Positions 6,181 to 6,318 of a stretch of 6,318 nucleotides of DNA are shown in pieces. Within the stretch, counting starts at the first letter, position 1, and each line of letters begins with the position of its first letter. The notes beneath the pieces are model-generated. The model searched no databases and was not told the origin of the DNA. It was given only the letters and a program-made list of their open reading frames with translations. The stretch is taken from positions 1 to 6,318 of the forward strand of contig LKMX01000037.1 of NCBI GenBank assembly GCA_001564035.1, read 5' to 3'. The position numbers and the translations under genes are program-made. This stretch comes from Nanohaloarchaea archaeon PL-Br10_U2g27 (lineage in GTDB: Archaea; Nanohalarchaeota; Nanosalinia; Nanosalinales; Nanosalinaceae).

Positions 6181-6192
6181 GTAAGTTTTTCT

Positions 6193-6318
6193 GGAGGTGA
6201 TCCAGCCGCTGGTTCCCCAACGGCTACCTTGTTATGACTTAGCCCCCCTTGCCAAGCTTAGACTTGACTACCCATAATGGGCAGGCTCGTCTAAACCTGA
6301 CTCGGGTGACTTGACAGG
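6193..6318 (-). rRNA. 16S ribosomal RNA, 3' end (partial, 5' part off the right edge)
   Basis: The minus strand ends with the universal small-subunit tail: AACAAGGTAGCCG, then the helix 45 hairpin AGCCGTTGG-GGAA-CCAGCGGCT, then GGATCACCTCC, ending at about 6193. The AGCCG/CGGCT form of helix 45 is archaeal. The tip of helix 44 is intact (TTTAGAC with GTCTAAG, and CCCATTATGGG as apical hairpin). The anti-Shine-Dalgarno sequence is CACCTCC. One base is unusual: AAGTCATAAC where nearly all 16S rRNAs have AAGTCGTAAC (A at 6235, E. coli position 1497). Only about 126 nt of the gene is visible. Confidence 0.96.

Larger units (their letters stand above)
5832..6192. other. AT-rich, gene-free stretch between the convergent ATPase and 16S genes
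   Basis: No coding region is supported here. The stretch holds the ATPase terminator, a three-copy 8-bp tandem repeat (5935-5958), the right copy of a 13-nt direct repeat (5974-5986), a two-copy 28-bp tandem repeat (6041-6097) and a hairpin with T tract following 16S (about 6156-6180). ACTAGAAAATTC at 5964-5975 is also an inverted match, with one extra T, to GAATTTTTCTAGT at 6065-6077. Confidence 0.6.

Overview
The window looks like part of a low-G+C archaeal genome, most plausibly a salt-adapted, small-genome (DPANN) lineage such as Nanohaloarchaeota. The evidence is as follows. The rRNA sequences are archaeal in style: the H69-H71 region of 23S and the 16S 3' end with AGCCG...CGGCTGGATCACCTCC. 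The tRNA-Ala carries no encoded CCA. Genes have TATA boxes about 26 bp upstream of start codons that lack a ribosome binding site, suggesting leaderless mRNAs. Both predicted proteins are rich in Asp/Glu, as in salt-in organisms. The phylum is an inference; only 'archaeon' is well supported.

Layout from left to right: (1) positions 1-~2053 hold the 5' two thirds of a 23S rRNA gene on the minus strand, running off the left edge. (2) ~2054-2341 is its probable transcribed leader, which can fold strongly, with two TATA-like boxes upstream. (3) 2452-2525 is tRNA-Ala(UGC) on the plus strand, divergent from 23S. (4) 2581-2946 is a small, very acidic hypothetical protein on the minus strand. (5) A 287-bp divergent intergenic region follows. 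(6) 3234-5831 is an 865-residue P2-type cation-transporting ATPase on the plus strand. (7) 5832-6192 is an AT-rich, gene-free stretch with two tandem repeats and a hairpin plus T-tract just after 16S. (8) 6193-6318 is the 3' end of a 16S rRNA gene on the minus strand.

The overall picture resembles an ancestral 16S - tRNA-Ala - 23S operon that has been pulled apart. The 16S and 23S genes keep the same strand and order, but about 4.1 kb separates them. That interval holds an ATPase gene on the opposite strand, a hypothetical gene and an inverted tRNA-Ala. A terminator-like hairpin after 16S and separate TATA boxes ahead of 23S suggest the two rRNAs are now transcribed independently.

No CRISPR array, transposase, rRNA intron or recognisable defence or biosynthetic cluster is visible. 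The most interesting signals are the broken rRNA operon, a strongly enriched palindrome AGGCCT (12 copies in about 4 kb), the loss of the key membrane aspartate in the ATPase M6 helix, and the foldable 23S leader.
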